The notes beneath the pieces were generated by a model. That model was not told the DNA's origin. It searched no databases and saw only the letters and a program-made list of their open reading frames with translations. 64,000 nt of DNA from Manis javanica. Its lineage: Eukaryota; Chordata; Mammalia; Pholidota; Manidae. Shown here one piece after another: positions 26,001-38,400 of the stretch. Where the stretch lies: the NCBI RefSeq assembly GCF_040802235.1, contig NC_133174.1, positions 138,747,213 through 138,811,212 of the forward strand, in the 5' to 3' direction. The position numbers and the translations under genes are program-made. The number at the start of each line of letters is the position of its first letter. Position 1 is the stretch's first letter.

Positions 26001-26921
26001 ATACTTTCCTCTTAAGACTGCTTTTGCTGTGTCCCACAGTAGTTGGGGCTTTGTGTTGTTGTTGTCATTTGTTTCCTTATATTGCTGCCTCTCCATTTTA
26101 ATTTGGCCATTGATCCATTGATTATTTAGGCGCATGTTGTTAAGCCTCCATGTGTTTGTGAGCCTTTTTTCTATCTTTGTACAATTTATTTCTAGTTTCA
26201 TACCTTTGTGGTCTGAAAAGTTGCTTGGCAAGATTTCAATCTTTTGGAATTTACTGAGGCTCTTTTTGTGGCCTAGTATGTGGTGTATTCTGGAGAATGT
26301 TCCATGTGCACTTGAGAAGAATGTGTATCCTGTTGCTTTTGGATGTAGAGTTCTATAGATGTCTGTTAGGTCCATCTGTTCTAGTGTGTTGTTCAGTGCC
26401 TCTGTGTCCTTACTTATTTTCTGTCTGGTGGATCTGTCCTTTGGAGTGAGTGGTGTGTTGAAGTCTCCCAAAATGAATGCATTCCATTCTATTTCCTCCT
26501 TTAATTCTTTTAGTATTTGTTTCACATATGCTGGTGTTCCTGTGTTGGGTGCATATATATTTGTAATGGTTATATCCTCTTGTTGGACTGAGCCCTTTAT
26601 CATTATGTAATGTCCTTCTTTATCTCTTGTTACTTTCTTTGTTTTGAAGTCTGTTTTGTCTGATACTAGTATTGCAACACCTGCTTTTTTCTCGCTGTTG
26701 TTTGCATGGACTATCTTTCTCCATCCCTTGACTTTTAATCTGTTCATATGTTTGGGTTTGAGGTGAGTCTCTTGTAAGCAGCATATAGATGGGTCTTGTT
26801 TTTTTATCCATTCAGCGACTCTATGTCTTTTGCTTGGTGCCTTCAGTCCATTTACATTTAGGGTGATTATTGAAAGATATGTACTTATTGCCATTGCAGG
26901 CTTTAAGTTTGTGGTTAGCAA
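23077..26921 (-). pseudogene. L1 ORF2 (endonuclease-reverse transcriptase), broken
   Basis: Starts near 26,921; the endonuclease part shows ITLNVNGLKAPSKRHRVAEW, QETHLK, GDFNTPL and SDHKGMKLE. An amber stop at 25,932-25,934 and another at 25,497-25,499 interrupt the first frame. The RT domain (25,466-24,354) keeps FADDMILYI, the polymerase signature, and [20 protein letters not shown] frameshift lies between about 24,354 and 24,306. The C-terminal part then continues to 23,512, with another interruption before the last stretch (23,448-23,077). In a live element this protein nicks DNA and primes reverse transcription. The catalytic motifs are still readable, so the damage is fairly recent. Confidence 0.9.
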
Positions 26922-27089
26922 AGGTTCAAGGTTATCTTCTTTACCATCTTACTGTCTAATTAAACTCACTTATTGAGCTATTATAAACACGGTCTGATGA
27001 TTCTTTATTTCTCTCCCTTCTTATTCCTCCTCCTCCATTCTTCATATGTTGGGTGTTTTGTTTTGTGCTCTTTTTAGGAGTGTTCCCAT

Positions 27090-27900
27090 CTAGAGCAGTC
27101 CCTCTAAGATACCCTGTAGAGGTGGCTTGTGGGAGGCAAATTCCCTCAGCTTTTGCTTGTCTGGGAATTGTTTAATCTCTCCTTCATATTTAAATGATAA
27201 TTGTGCTGGATACAGTATCCTTGGTTCCAGGCCCTTCTGTTTCATTGCATTAAATATATCATGCCATTCTCTTCTGTCCTATAAGGTTTCTGTTGAGAAG
27301 TCTGATGATAGCCTGATGGGTTTTCCTTTGTAGTTAACCTTTTTTTTCTCTCTGGCTGCCTTTAATACTCTGTCCTTGTCTTTGATCTTTGCCATTTTAA
27401 TTATTATGTGTCTTGGTGTTGCCCTTCTTGGGTCCCTTGTCATGGGAGTTCTGTGTGTTTCTGTGGTCTGAGAGGCCATTTCCTTCCCTAGTTTGGGAAA
27501 GTTGGCAGCAATTATTTTTTCAAAGACACTTTCTATCCCCTTTCTCTCTCTTCTTCTGGTACTCCTATGATGCGAATATTGTTCCTTTTGCATCAGTCAC
27601 ACAGTTCTCTTAATATTCTTTCATTCATGGAGATCCTTTCATCTCTCTCTGCATCAGCTTCTCTGCATTCCTGTTCTGTTTTCTAGTCCATTAATGGTCT
27701 CTTGCATCTCGTCCATTGTGCTTTGAAGTCCTTCCAGAAATTGTTTTATTTCTGTATTCTCCCTCCTTAGTTCTTGCATATTTCTCTGCAAGTCCATCAG
27801 CATGGTTATGATTTTTGTTTTGAATTGCGCATAGACTGGATCTGTTTCTTGCCCAGCCGCTATGGAGGAAGCTCCCTTGCTGTGGGCGTGGCCAGCCTCA
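27090..27900 (-). pseudogene. L1 ORF1 (RNA-binding chaperone), broken
   Basis: The C-terminal half reads GKEMASQTTETHRTPMTRDP, then PRHIIIKMAKIKDKDRVLKA. It stops at a TAG at 27,279-27,281 after SDFSTETL, where L1 ORF1 normally continues. The same frame resumes as DRREWHDIF and runs through QKLREFASHKPPLQ to a stop at 27,090-27,092. Upstream, a coiled-coil-like stretch (MDLQRNMQELR) can be read near 27,790. The N-terminal boundary is uncertain. Confidence 0.8.
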
Positions 27901-28499
27901 GGCTGCTGGTCTGCTATGGCGGGACACCAGAGTGGGAACAGATGGGGGGGTGCTGTTTATCGCCATGAGGGGTCTCAGAGCTGCGGCCCAGGGGGTTAGG
28001 GAGCCCGGAGTTCCCCTGGATTCCCAGCTGCTGGGCTAAGTGTCTCGTGATGCTTCCATCAAGCTGTGGAGTCCCTGTCCCTTTAAGACTTTCAAAAAGC
28101 ACTTGCTTTTCTTTGTCCCAGTGGCACCTACTGTGGTGACCTGCTCACAGGTCTTACTGTCCTGTTTCCTTAGGATGCATCACCCCACGCCTGGGTGCGG
28201 ATGTCTAGGGCTGGGTATTTAGCAGTCCTGGGCTCCCTCTCCCTCCCTGCTCTGACTCCTCTCCTCCCGCCAGGAGCTGGGGTGAGGGGCGCTCAGGTCC
28301 TGCCGGGCCGGGGCTTGTATCTTACCCCATTCACCAGGCGCTGGGTTCTCACGGGTGTGGATGTAGTCTGGACGTTGTCCTGTATCTTCTGGTCTCTCTT
28401 TTAGGGAGAGTTGTATTTGTTGTATTTTCAAAAATATGTATGTTTTTGGGAGGATATTCCCACTGTCCTACTCACACCACCATCTTGGCTCTGCCCCTC

Positions 28500-28895
28500 T
28501 GTATGCTTCTTTATATGGCAATTTAAAGATCTTGAGATTATCCTGAATTATCCACGTGGGCCATAAATGTAATCACAAGTGTCTGTATAAGAGAGAAGCT
28601 GAGTGAAATTTGACCAAGACAGAGGAGAAGAAGGCAATGTGAGCACAAAGGCAAAGATGGGAATGATGCAGCTGCAACCCAGGAATGCTGGCTGCCACAA
28701 GAAGCTGGCAGTGGTGTGGAAGAGATTCTCCCCACAGCATCCAGAGGGAGCTTAATCCTGCTGACTCCTAGATTTCAGCCAGTGAAACTGATTTCAGAGT
28801 TCTGATCTCCAGAACTAGGAAGGAATAAATTGCTGTTGTTTCAAGCTGCCAAGTTTGTAGTAATTTGTCACAGTAGCCATGGGAAATTAATACCT
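28500..28895 (+). repeat. MaLR/MLT1-type LTR, right part
   Basis: Continues the repeat interrupted at 22,741: 'gagattatcctgaattatcc', 'gggaatgatgcagctgcaac', 'gaattccagaactaggaagg'-like region and the terminal 'gtagtaatttgtcacagtag'. The first 13 bases are the right target duplication of the L1. Confidence 0.6.
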
Positions 28896-30949
28896 GAAGG
28901 TAATTTATTTTTCTTTCTTCAATATCTGGTATTGGTCTACAATAGTTCTAGTATAACATGCCTAGAATAGATTTATTTATTTTTATCATGGTTGTGTTCC
29001 CAGGATTTCTTGAATCCATAGGTTAATGTCCTGGATTATTGTAGAAGAGCTGTTACCATTATCCCTTTAGATACTGTGTTTGCTCCATTCTTTCTTTCAT
29101 CTCCTCCTGGTTTCCTTTTACACTATGTTATACTTTCTTCCTATGTCTTCTCTGTATTTTTCATATTTTTATCTCTACTTTATTCTATATATTTTCTCCT
29201 GATCTATCTCCCACTTTATTAATTTTCTCTCCTGCTGGGAGGAATTTGTTGTCATACCTGCCCATTTGGTTTTACTATCAGGAATTGTGTTCTCTGCTTT
29301 AGAATTTTTCATTGTATTATTTTCATTATTACTAGTTCCCTGAAAAAAATTCCCAATCTATTGTTTCATTTCCTCACACACATTAAATATGGTTATTTCA
29401 AATCTGTGACTAAAAAGTCCTAAACCTGGAGCTCTCTAAGTCTGTTTTAATTGTGCTTTCCAGTTCATTTTTTCTTGTTGCTGTTGTTATCTCCCATGTT
29501 GGAAGTCTCTGCCTCACTGAACTCAGATGGGGAGAGGGGAACCAGTTTTCATTTAAATACCACAGATTCTCACCTTCATTTTGGAATATTTTTAGATCCT
29601 CAACAATATGTTTCTCAATTTGCTGGTCACCCTTAGGACCACTTCCAGAGGCTTTAAATGATTGTGTTCTTGCTTGTATAGTTTTCACTGTTTTGCTGGG
29701 GAGCAGGTCAGTAGAATTCCTCCGACTGTTCTGCAGGAACATGATCTCTCTCCTTCATTTTTTACATTAGCAAAACTCTGTAGAGTCCTCAAGGCAGTGC
29801 TTTTTTCCCAGTATTCTCCAAAGTTCATGTGTACAACGATCTCTCTTCTACAGACTTCTGACCAAAAGTTTGCCCTCAATTGGCTACTACCTACAGTGCT
29901 TCCCTGTTCTCTTACTGTCTCTTGGTTGAGGTCTAATCAAGGTTTAAATATAGGGCATAATCCCTTTCCTCATGATAGTCTGACATACCCTGGCATGGAG
30001 TTAATACCACGTTGCTCCTGACAGATTGGATTTGAATTTTGACTACCATGTGGCTGACTGTTAGTAGTTCCTTTACTACCAATCAAACTTGGAGATAAAG
30101 GTGGGAAACACCTAACTGATCTCATTGCAGACTGCTGTTACCCAGGTATTATAATATGAAACAGGTTTGAAATCCATACCAAGATTTGGCCTCTATTGTG
30201 AGGCAATCGTTTTACTTTTAGAGGAGTTTCTGAAACTTTTAAAATCCCATTCTTCTGGCAAGGAAATCATTTACTGTGCACAAAGCCTTGCAGGACTGAT
30301 TCTGCCTTTTGGGAAGTGCTGTATGAGACTGTCATGTGCTTTGGATTGCCCTTCCTTTCCATTTTATGAGATTTCCCCCACATTGTGAATATTTGACCTT
30401 GAAGAAGTCACAATGCTGCCTTTCCCCTTTGAGTTTATACTTACCATAGTGGGAATTATCTATCTGGAGGTCTTACTTGTCTGCCTTTAATTCAGTTCCC
30501 GTTCAGCTTCATTGGAATCTGGGCAAAACTACATTTATCAAAGAATTAAGCATGCCACTGAGCTCAAACATAGAGTGTGCAAGTCAAGTTAGATTGAATG
30601 TGCCCTGCAGGATAAGACAAGCATTGCAGTTTAAGTATCCATTCTCAGATATTGCATTTTCAAAGGCATCAATTAAGATGTACAAGACCCCATGGATTCC
30701 CTTTCTGACTTGGGAATCCAGGTACACTCCTTTGTGCAAAGACTGAGAATTTAAGTGACACGGTGATTGGAGAGAAAAATCTCATCTGCCAAGTTGTATC
30801 CAACTCATTAGCAAATATTATTGGCTCAACCTTAACAATTTTCCCATTACTGATCTACTCACTCTTATCATCTTGGTCTTGGCCGCCGTGAAGTCTCACC
30901 TGGACTATTACAATAATCTCTTATGTGGTATTACTGAGTATGCCCTTTT
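28896..30949. other. Intergenic DNA, no gene recognised
   Basis: AT-rich to 30 kb, then mixed. Open frames on both strands around 29.4-30.0 kb show no family signature or splice support. Confidence 0.4.
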
Positions 30950-31330
30950 CTGGTGACAGACTAATTTGAACACTGTAGCTTGAGTGATCCTTTAAAAAAC
31001 TAAGTCAGGACACACCACTTTTCTGTTCAAGAGTCCTCAGACTCAGAGCAGAAACCAAAGTCTTTACAAACGACTAGGTGATCTTACGTGCTCTGGCTCC
31101 CTCCTGCCTCGCTTACTCTGTGATTACTCATCCTGGAGTTCAGTCGAGTCCACCCACCCTCATCTCTGTGCTATGCTTCATCCATATAAGGTATGCCCCT
31201 GCTTCAGGAGTTTTGCACTTGCTCTTCCCCGTACACAGACCACTCTTACCCCAAAGAGCTCATATGTCACTTCGTCACCTCCTTCAGGCACATCATTAGT
31301 GAGTCCTTCTCTGAGCTCTCAACGTAAAAA
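30950..31330 (+). repeat. L2 LINE 3' fragment
   Basis: Shows the L2 order: 'ggacacaccacttttctg', 'gtgctctggctccctcctgc', 'tgcacttgctcttcccc', 'tcacctccttcaggc' and 'agtccttctctga'. Confidence 0.75.
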
Positions 31331-34300
31331 AGGCTGCCCAGATCCCAGGTACTCCTTAGCTGCCTTGTTATGCTTTTTCTCTGAGATTCTGGAACACATT
31401 AGGAGCTCACTCCATATCTCTCAAATGCCAAAATGAATGCTATTTTTACAAAAGCAAACCCATATCAGAGAAATGGCATCAATGTTTACCCCTGCATTTC
31501 ATATCCCAAGGCATGACAGCTGAGCTTGAGGACCATTGGTCTGACTCTGGCTTCACTCATGCTGTCCATCCAGTGACACACAGTGGCATCTCTCACTTTG
31601 AGATAAAATATTATGAATCATATTAATATCTAATATTCAAATAAGACTGGACATTGAGTTATACTCAAAACTCCAAATATTCTATCCTACATCCAAAGTC
31701 TTCAAGTCAGTATAACCAGAGATGCCCAGACATCTCCACTCTGGTTTTCCTTAGTTATCCTTCTCAGCTAACTGAGTCATAATGCCTCTGGTATTTCAAC
31801 TTGTCTCCAGATCTCGGGCACAGTTATTTCTCCCACTCAGTGTAAAAAAACTATGTGTGGGGAAAAGGAATCATATGTATGTTCTATCTATTTGATATGA
31901 ACATTGAGGATTTGGGCAATTTAGCATGAGGCAGCCAGGAGTTTAGTCATGGCTCATTCAGGACATCAGAACAGGGCCAAAGTTGTAGCAGCAGGCCTTA
32001 AAAGTTTCTCTTCACATCGATTCGTCCCAATGATCAGCCACCCTCCTTCCATGGCTTTTGGCTGTATCTGACCATTATACCGGGAGTGATGCAGAACTAC
32101 TGAAAGGACCATGGAACATTATTCTAATTTTGAAGCTTGTGAAATTGCTGTGACAGCCTCTTCCTCTGAGTGTCAGCTTAGGAAAGGCCTTTTGCTAGAC
32201 TCCAATTGCGACATGTTTTTGCCAATAAGATCATGTATATTTCTGCCAGCCAAGTTGTCTCACTCTTCAGTTACATTATTCCTGGGCCCTGGGGTCCTCA
32301 TCTTCAGGCAGGGTTGGTCCTAGAAGTCCTCACATTCTTCCTGTTCTGAGGGACTCCAACACTTTTTCTCTCCATTTCTCTCTCTGTGGCTCTTCTTTCT
32401 CTTGGCGACCCGCAAAACAGTGGATTTGAGAGCCACTGTGGTGCCCCATTCCTCATTGTGTTCCTAGCACAGTGCTGCGTGGTTGTGGAATGTTTTCAGG
32501 TGAATAATCTTGAAAGCCCATGTGCCAGGCCGGAGAGTGGTGCAGGCCCTTACTCTAAAGGAGTAAGTCTGAATGGGAGGACAAGTGCTTCCCCTTGTCT
32601 GCTCAGCGTTTTCCTCTGCAGCTCAGTACTGAGCCTGAATGACAGTGCACCTCATACATTTGTCCATACAAATCTGGGGAGCCTTATGGGTGGTGTACGG
32701 GCTGAGTTGCCCCTCCCAAACCCGTATGTTGAAGTCCTAACCCCCCAGTACCTCAGAGTGCGACTGAATTTGAAGAGAGAACAGTGGGAGAAGACAGCGT
32801 CTCCAAGCTAAAGAGAGAGGCCTCAGATGACACAACCCTGCTAACACTTTGGTCACAGACGTCTAACCTCCCAAACTGTAAGAAAATCAATTTCTGCTGT
32901 TCAAGCCCCCTACTCTGTAGTACTCTGTTACGGCAGTCCTAAGAGAGTAATGCAGATGGCTTGTGGAGAGCGTTAAGGAGTTATCTTTTTCTCCCAATAC
33001 AATGGCAGGACCCATCTGATTTTATGAAACGCAAAAGTCACCATATCATCCTTATCCATGGTGCTGTGGAATTTCTCAAGGCTTCTCTCAGCATGTTTCT
33101 GTGCCAACTCAGATTTTCCAAGTGGGCTTGATTCTCCCCACTGTTTGCTTCTCCAGAATCTATTGTAGGTGGTGGTGTCAGAAGCCATACAAAAGTGGCA
33201 GTAATTCTTTGTGACCTTCTTTGCCACCTGCCTGAATGTACTGATGGAATCTTGACTTCCTTGGTTCAAAGCACATGTTTCTTCCTCCATTTCCGGCTGG
33301 CCTTTGGAGGCTCTAGATCACAGGCTCCTGGGGAAAATAGAGGAAACCGAGCCTGCACAAGGTGCGAGAGAGAAGCTCTGGTGAGCACTCCGTGACCCTT
33401 AGCCCCTCACTTAGAGGGACCAATATTGCCCCTCCCAGGGACCTGCTGCCCCCATCTCTGCTGTGAAGGGACAGACTGGCGCCTCTCCTAGTCTTTCCCT
33501 CTCAGACAATCCAGGCTATTATTAATCTGGTTCTTGAGTCGGCTCCTGATTATTCTGAGGGAGATGCCTTCTTCTACAGGTTATTACCCTTTTGTCTTAC
33601 TTTCTCCCTTTATTTCACTAGCAGCACCCAGAGCCACTCCCCACCCCACCCTACATAAAAAAGGTCCTCCATTCCAGTTGACTGGTGTATGGGACCTCAC
33701 AATATTTAATGACTCAGATGCTTTCGGTTCCCACACATGTGGATAATCAAGGGTTAGCTCAATATTCTGTTCAAGACGCCATTACTCATCAATGTTTCTA
33801 ATGCTCTATGGGGAATAGAAGCCACAAAAGGGTATTTGCTCCTATAGGCACTGCCATATTTTATTGTTTTAACTCCATTTTATTGTAGAAACTCCATTTG
33901 AAAAGTGTGCATTTCTTTGTTTTCTTTAACAGAAAGTATTAAATGGCTTTAATATTCTCTTTGTGACTCAAAGGCATCTTATAAAAAACAATAATTTCAC
34001 TCTAAAACACTGTGCTATATTTGCCCCTGCACAAAAGAATCCTAGACTCTTGCCCTGTTTGAATAATTCCCCGTTCGTGACTTTTTGGTTTTCCGCCTCC
34101 CTGGTAGACTGGCCTCTACTCTTTCTTGCTTTCTCACTGAGCCTGTGGTTTGAAGCTATCTTCCCCGCCCCTTCTGATTTGTTGTTTGGTTACGTTAATG
34201 GAGAAATCAATTCATTTCTAGTTCTAAAGAAAATAAGCACAACACCAAAATAATACAGAAATAATAATATCCAAATAATACAGCAGAGTATAAATAATGA

Positions 34301-34544
34301 AATAAGAATTATTTATACATAAAATATATATATTTATTTATAGTAACATCTTCTTTCAGTGAGATAATACAAAACCTGGTACATCACAATCTGATTTCAT
34401 TCAGTAATTCTGTGGGTGTCTTTCATGTCAGTATAGACGTATCTTAGACTTTTTAAATCACTTCAGAGAATTCCTTTATGTGGTTATATCATAAATGGAT
34501 TCAAATTACCATTCACTTGATGGGCAATTAAGTCATTTTATTTA
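31331..34544. other. Intergenic DNA with old repeats
   Basis: 32,690-32,960 contains an LTR-like segment ('acccgtatgttgaagtccta', 'gtacctcagagtgcgac', then a tail 'tctgttacggcagtcctaag') related to the MaLR-type copies. The remainder is unassigned; no gene seen. Confidence 0.4.
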
Positions 34545-34830
34545 TTTTTTAACCTTTTGAATAGATGAGCACACTATTTATTTTTAATTGAAGTATAGCT
34601 GATAAATAATATTACATTGGTTTTAGGTGTGCAATGCAGTGATTTGACAGTTGTATACATTATGAAATGCTCACCAAGATGAATGTAGTTACCAGCTGTC
34701 ACCATAAAAATTATTACAATATTAACTACATTCCCTGTGATGTACTTTTTATCTCCGTGACTTATTCTATAATTGGAAGTTTGTTCCTCTTGATCCCCTC
34801 CACCTATTTTGCCCTTCTCCTCACCCCCAA
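34545..34830 (-). repeat. L1 3'-UTR fragment, antisense
   Basis: Shares 'attacattggttttaggtgtg' and 'tacattatgaaatgctcacc' with the fragment at 18.1 kb, and ends near 'cacctattttgcccttctcc'. Confidence 0.75.
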
Positions 34831-36299
34831 TTAAGCAATTTTATATACAAGGCTGTGTTATGTGGTCCTTATATGTATATATTTGCTCATTTGTCCTATA
34901 ATCTTCATGAGATGAATTCTTACAAAGGTAATCAACTAGATAAAAAGTGGCATATTTTATATTTTGATACATACTTATAGATATCCTTCAAGAAAAGTTA
35001 CAGCAATTTACACAACTATGTAATGAATGATCGCTCTCCTAACACTGTAATATTAACCTTTTCATCCTTGCTAATTACATATCTACGCACATATGCACAC
35101 ATGTATATGTGCAGGCATTTGTATCTTAGATTGCTAGCAAAGTTGAACATCTTTTCATACATTTGCCATACATGTTATGAGTTTTCTCTTTATGTCCTAT
35201 ACCCAGTTTTCTCTCATGACTTTTGCCTTTTGTTTAGTTTTTAATTTGGTTAAAGCACTAGCATTTTAGAGTCATTAACCCCTAATGCAAATACCTCTCA
35301 CAATTTGTTGTTTGTGTTCTAAATCTTCTATTGGTGTGTTGAGTGGATGTTGTAGCTCTGATCTCTGCCCTCTCAGACTGAAGCACTCCCTCCCCCAGAT
35401 GCCAGAAGTGTATGTAGCTAACAGCTGTAACCTGAGTCCCTCACTCAGAGATTGCTCACAGCTAAAGTCATGTTTCCCAAGTTTTACTTCTTTTCTGGGA
35501 GCAGCTTGCATTCATTAACTGGTCATTGTGGAGATATAAAGGCCTGCCTCCATTGCCCCAATTTAGGACAACTCTAAAGGGTCACCTCAGCTTCAGTGTT
35601 CCCCACGGGATTGGTCAAAGCATCTGTAATGAACACATCACAGTTCAACCTCTCTTCAATTCTGCTTCCTTTTTCCCCCATCTTAATGTTCATTCGGAGA
35701 GGAATCTCCAGTAAACTTCTCACATGCAGTTCTCCATTGCAGAGTCGGCTTCCTGGGGAGTCCAGCTAGCAGTAGCTAATAACAGAAGTGAGAAAGCCAG
35801 CTGTGAAATGGGATTTTGAGTTGAATCACTTCACCTCACCTGTATGCAAGCTGACAGTAAGAACCTCGTTACTGGTGGTGGGTGGAGTCTAGAACAGTGC
35901 AATTTATACCTTCACTTGTGGTGAACTATGATGGTATACCAGTGGAAGAAAATGCATGATAGGTGCCAAATATCAGATGTTTGATAAATGCAGGGAAAGT
36001 AATAAATACAAGGGCAATGGAATGATTTCATGATACTGGGGGCAATCCAACCATTGGAGAAATGCAATCCAAGGCCAATCCAGTAGGACCATGGGACATG
36101 GAATGGGGACATCTGGGTTAATGTACTCAAACAGCCTGACTCCTCAAATTTCCCTGAACTTCTAAGGCCTACAAAAGTGAACCATTCCTTCCTGTGAAAA
36201 AAAAATAGGTCTGACTTGCTCAAAATCCACACTGCGGTCTCTGCCTTGCAAGAGAGCATGCATCCCACTTCAACATCTGTCTCCATCCACCTTCCCATA
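34831..36299. other. Intergenic DNA, no gene recognised
   Basis: No recognisable coding or repeat signature. The part nearest 36.3 kb may belong to the adjacent ERV-like remnant. Confidence 0.35.
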
Positions 36300-37020
36300 C
36301 AATAAAGTAGTAACTAGGGTTAAGTTCCAATAAAAGATAGTCAGGCAAATGTTGAATCTGCTAATAGATGAAACCGGCTATACTCCAAGGGAGCTACAAG
36401 ATCTAGCCAACATGTACCACCAGGAGCTCTGACACTGTGGGACTGGGTTCTGAGAGTGCTAGCTCTGTAGCGGCGGAGCATAGCACTGGATTAGGGAGAT
36501 TTCATAGGTATGGGAACACTCTCCTCCAATATGCTATTTAATAGCCTGTCGAGGACTCCAAGGAATAGTGTTAATATGCTGTTAGGATGGCTTTTAGAAA
36601 CAAGAAGCTGATGGTCCACACTAAGTCAATGTGAAATGTGTGAAGAAAGACAGCAGAAGAGACCAAAGTGTTTAGAGAAATGGGCATGGAAGAATGAGTA
36701 CACTTCGTAAGGCCAGAAAACCCACCCAAATGATAGCCAGGAGAACACTCTATTTACCTCATGAGAGGGGTACCGGTACCTCCCAGAAGTTTAGTGGTGG
36801 CTGTCTGAAGGTCAGGACAGCCAATAAAGATGATCTTACAGAATTGGACTCCCTACTAGCAGCAATAGGATCCCAAAATAACAGAGATCAGGGGATGGTG
36901 CTTGACCATCAGAAGCGAGGTGTGCACAATTATCAGAACGTGCAGCAAGGTCAGAGGAGCAGCCAGGGGTCTAACTTGAAAAGGACTATGCAGATAGTTA
37001 GTAGAAGAAACATTTCCTAG
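36300..37020 (+). repeat. ERVL-like gag remnant
   Basis: A frame around 36,375-36,430 reads ELQDLANMYHQEL, like the capsid-region motif of ERVL/ERV3-16-type gag, then hits several stops. The downstream open stretch (36,694-37,020) lies where the gag C-terminus would be. Old and non-functional. It may belong to the same element as the integrase-like piece at 39.6 kb. The family is from memory. Confidence 0.4.
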
Positions 37021-37261
37021 TGGCAGATACCAAGGCTATTGCTCCATCTGAACAACCAAAATAAGTCAAATATGGATGATCAGGAGATTGAGGACCACCC
37101 CAATAAAAAGTCATGATTCCCTGCCCAGTTTCTGGATGTGAGCCATTTTTCAAACCCAGAACCCAGTCAATGAATTTTATGTATATATACATATATTCTT
37201 ACAGTATATATAAAATACACACATATGATGCATATGTGTATGTGTATATATATACCTATAT

Positions 37262-37288
37262 ACACACACACACACACACACACACATA
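37262..37288 (+). repeat. (CA)n microsatellite
   Basis: About 13 uninterrupted CA units following an alternating 'tatgtgtatgtgtatata' stretch. Confidence 0.95.
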
Positions 37289-37299
37289 TGATCTTCATC

Positions 37300-37740
37300 A
37301 GTTCAGGCTAGTATAAAAATATAGATAGCTTAAACAACAGATACATATTTCTCCCAGTTCTGGAGCTTGGTAAGTCCAAGCTCAGGTTCCGCAGACTCGG
37401 TGGTTCGTGAGGGCCCATTTCCTGTCTTGCCGATGGCCACTGTCTCTCTAAGTGCTCACATGACCTTTCCTCACGGTGTAGAGGTGGAGAAAGAAATCTC
37501 TCCCTCTTCTTTTCTCCTCCTCTTCCTAATCCCAGCAGAATTGGGATGGGGGTGCATGTGAATGTATAGACATATTCTCACCCTGGGGCACTTCTCCTTC
37601 CATACAAAGTTAATGACCAGATGGTTACCAAGTACACAGCTTGCAACTACACCTATGGGGAAAGGTTTCTCTCTAAACTGTCTTTTAAGATCACCCCTCA
37701 GTAATATAGTGATGGGTGTAATGTAGCCTCCATCCTTTCT
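37300..37740 (-). repeat. MaLR/MLT1-type LTR remnant, antisense
   Basis: Antisense order of the same family: 'cttaaacaacagatacatat', 'cagttctggagcttggtaag', 'ggcccatttcctgtcttgcc', then 'gctcacatgacctttcctc'. Confidence 0.45.
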
Positions 37741-37914
37741 CAGCTTTCATCCAGATTGCACCCGACTTACCTGTAAACCGGCCCTTTTCCATCCCCTGTA
37801 GCTGGTTGTACAGGCTTCCCCACATGATCACTGGCACGAGTTAATGGCGAGCTGGGGCAGCTGGCACGCAGGTGTCTGGCACTTGCTCTTGCCCTCTGGT
37901 GCTGCTCACGCTCA

Positions 37915-38400
37915 ATTTTGCTTTGTGCTTATGCTCCACAGATGAGGGAAATCATTTGGCACTTGTCTTTCTCTGCCTGGCTTATTTCACTGGGCATAAT
38001 ACCCTCTAGCTCCAGCCATGTTGTTGCAAATGGTAGGATTTGTTTTCTTCTTAGATGGTGTCCTTTGCTGTAAAGAAACTTTTTAGTTTGATGTAGACCC
38101 ATGAGTTCATTTCTGCTTTTGTTTCCCTTGCTCGAGGAGATGCGTTCAGGAAGAAGTTGCTCCTGCTTATATTCAGGAGATGTTTGCCTGTGTTGTCTTC
38201 TAAGAGTTTTATGGTTTCATGACTTACATTCAGGTCTTTAATCCATTTTGAGTTTACTTTTGTGTATGGGGTTAGACAATAATCCAGTTTCATTCTCTGG
38301 CATGTAGTTGTCCAGTTTTGCCAACACCAGCTGTTGAAGAGGCTGTCATTTACCCGTTGTATGTCCATGACTCCTTTATCGTATATTAATTGACCATATG
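37915..38400 (-). repeat. L1 fragment with internal deletion, antisense
   Basis: 37,930-38,054 matches the L1 3' region found at 23,080-23,200. At about 38,055 it jumps to the ORF2 region found at 23,828-24,170, skipping roughly 0.6 kb. The ORF2 part still translates as MDIQRVNDSLFNSWCWQNW and onward, so it is comparatively young. Confidence 0.85.

Larger units (their letters stand above)
22742..28499 (-). mobile_element. Full-length but inactivated LINE-1 with target-site duplication
   Basis: The minus-strand element runs from a 5' end at 28,499 to a poly(A) tail seen as T10 at 22,742. The 13-bp TSD TGTATGCTTCTTT is perfect at 22,729-22,741 and 28,500-28,512. The 5' end carries GCCAAGATGGTGG, a YY1-type site as in other L1 promoters. 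The 5' UTR is GC-rich (27.9-28.5 kb), followed by ORF1 and ORF2. At about 5.76 kb it is close to full L1 length. It landed in an older LTR-like repeat that resumes at 28,513. ORF1 and ORF2 are both interrupted, so it should be immobile. Confidence 0.9.

Noticed and set aside
23509-26610. Plus-strand open frames across the L1
   Set aside because: They are antisense to clear L1 ORF2 and are shadows of its codon pattern.
36694-37020. 108-codon open frame considered as a host gene
   Set aside because: Adjacent to a gag-like motif in the same orientation, no splice context; better explained as ERV remnant.
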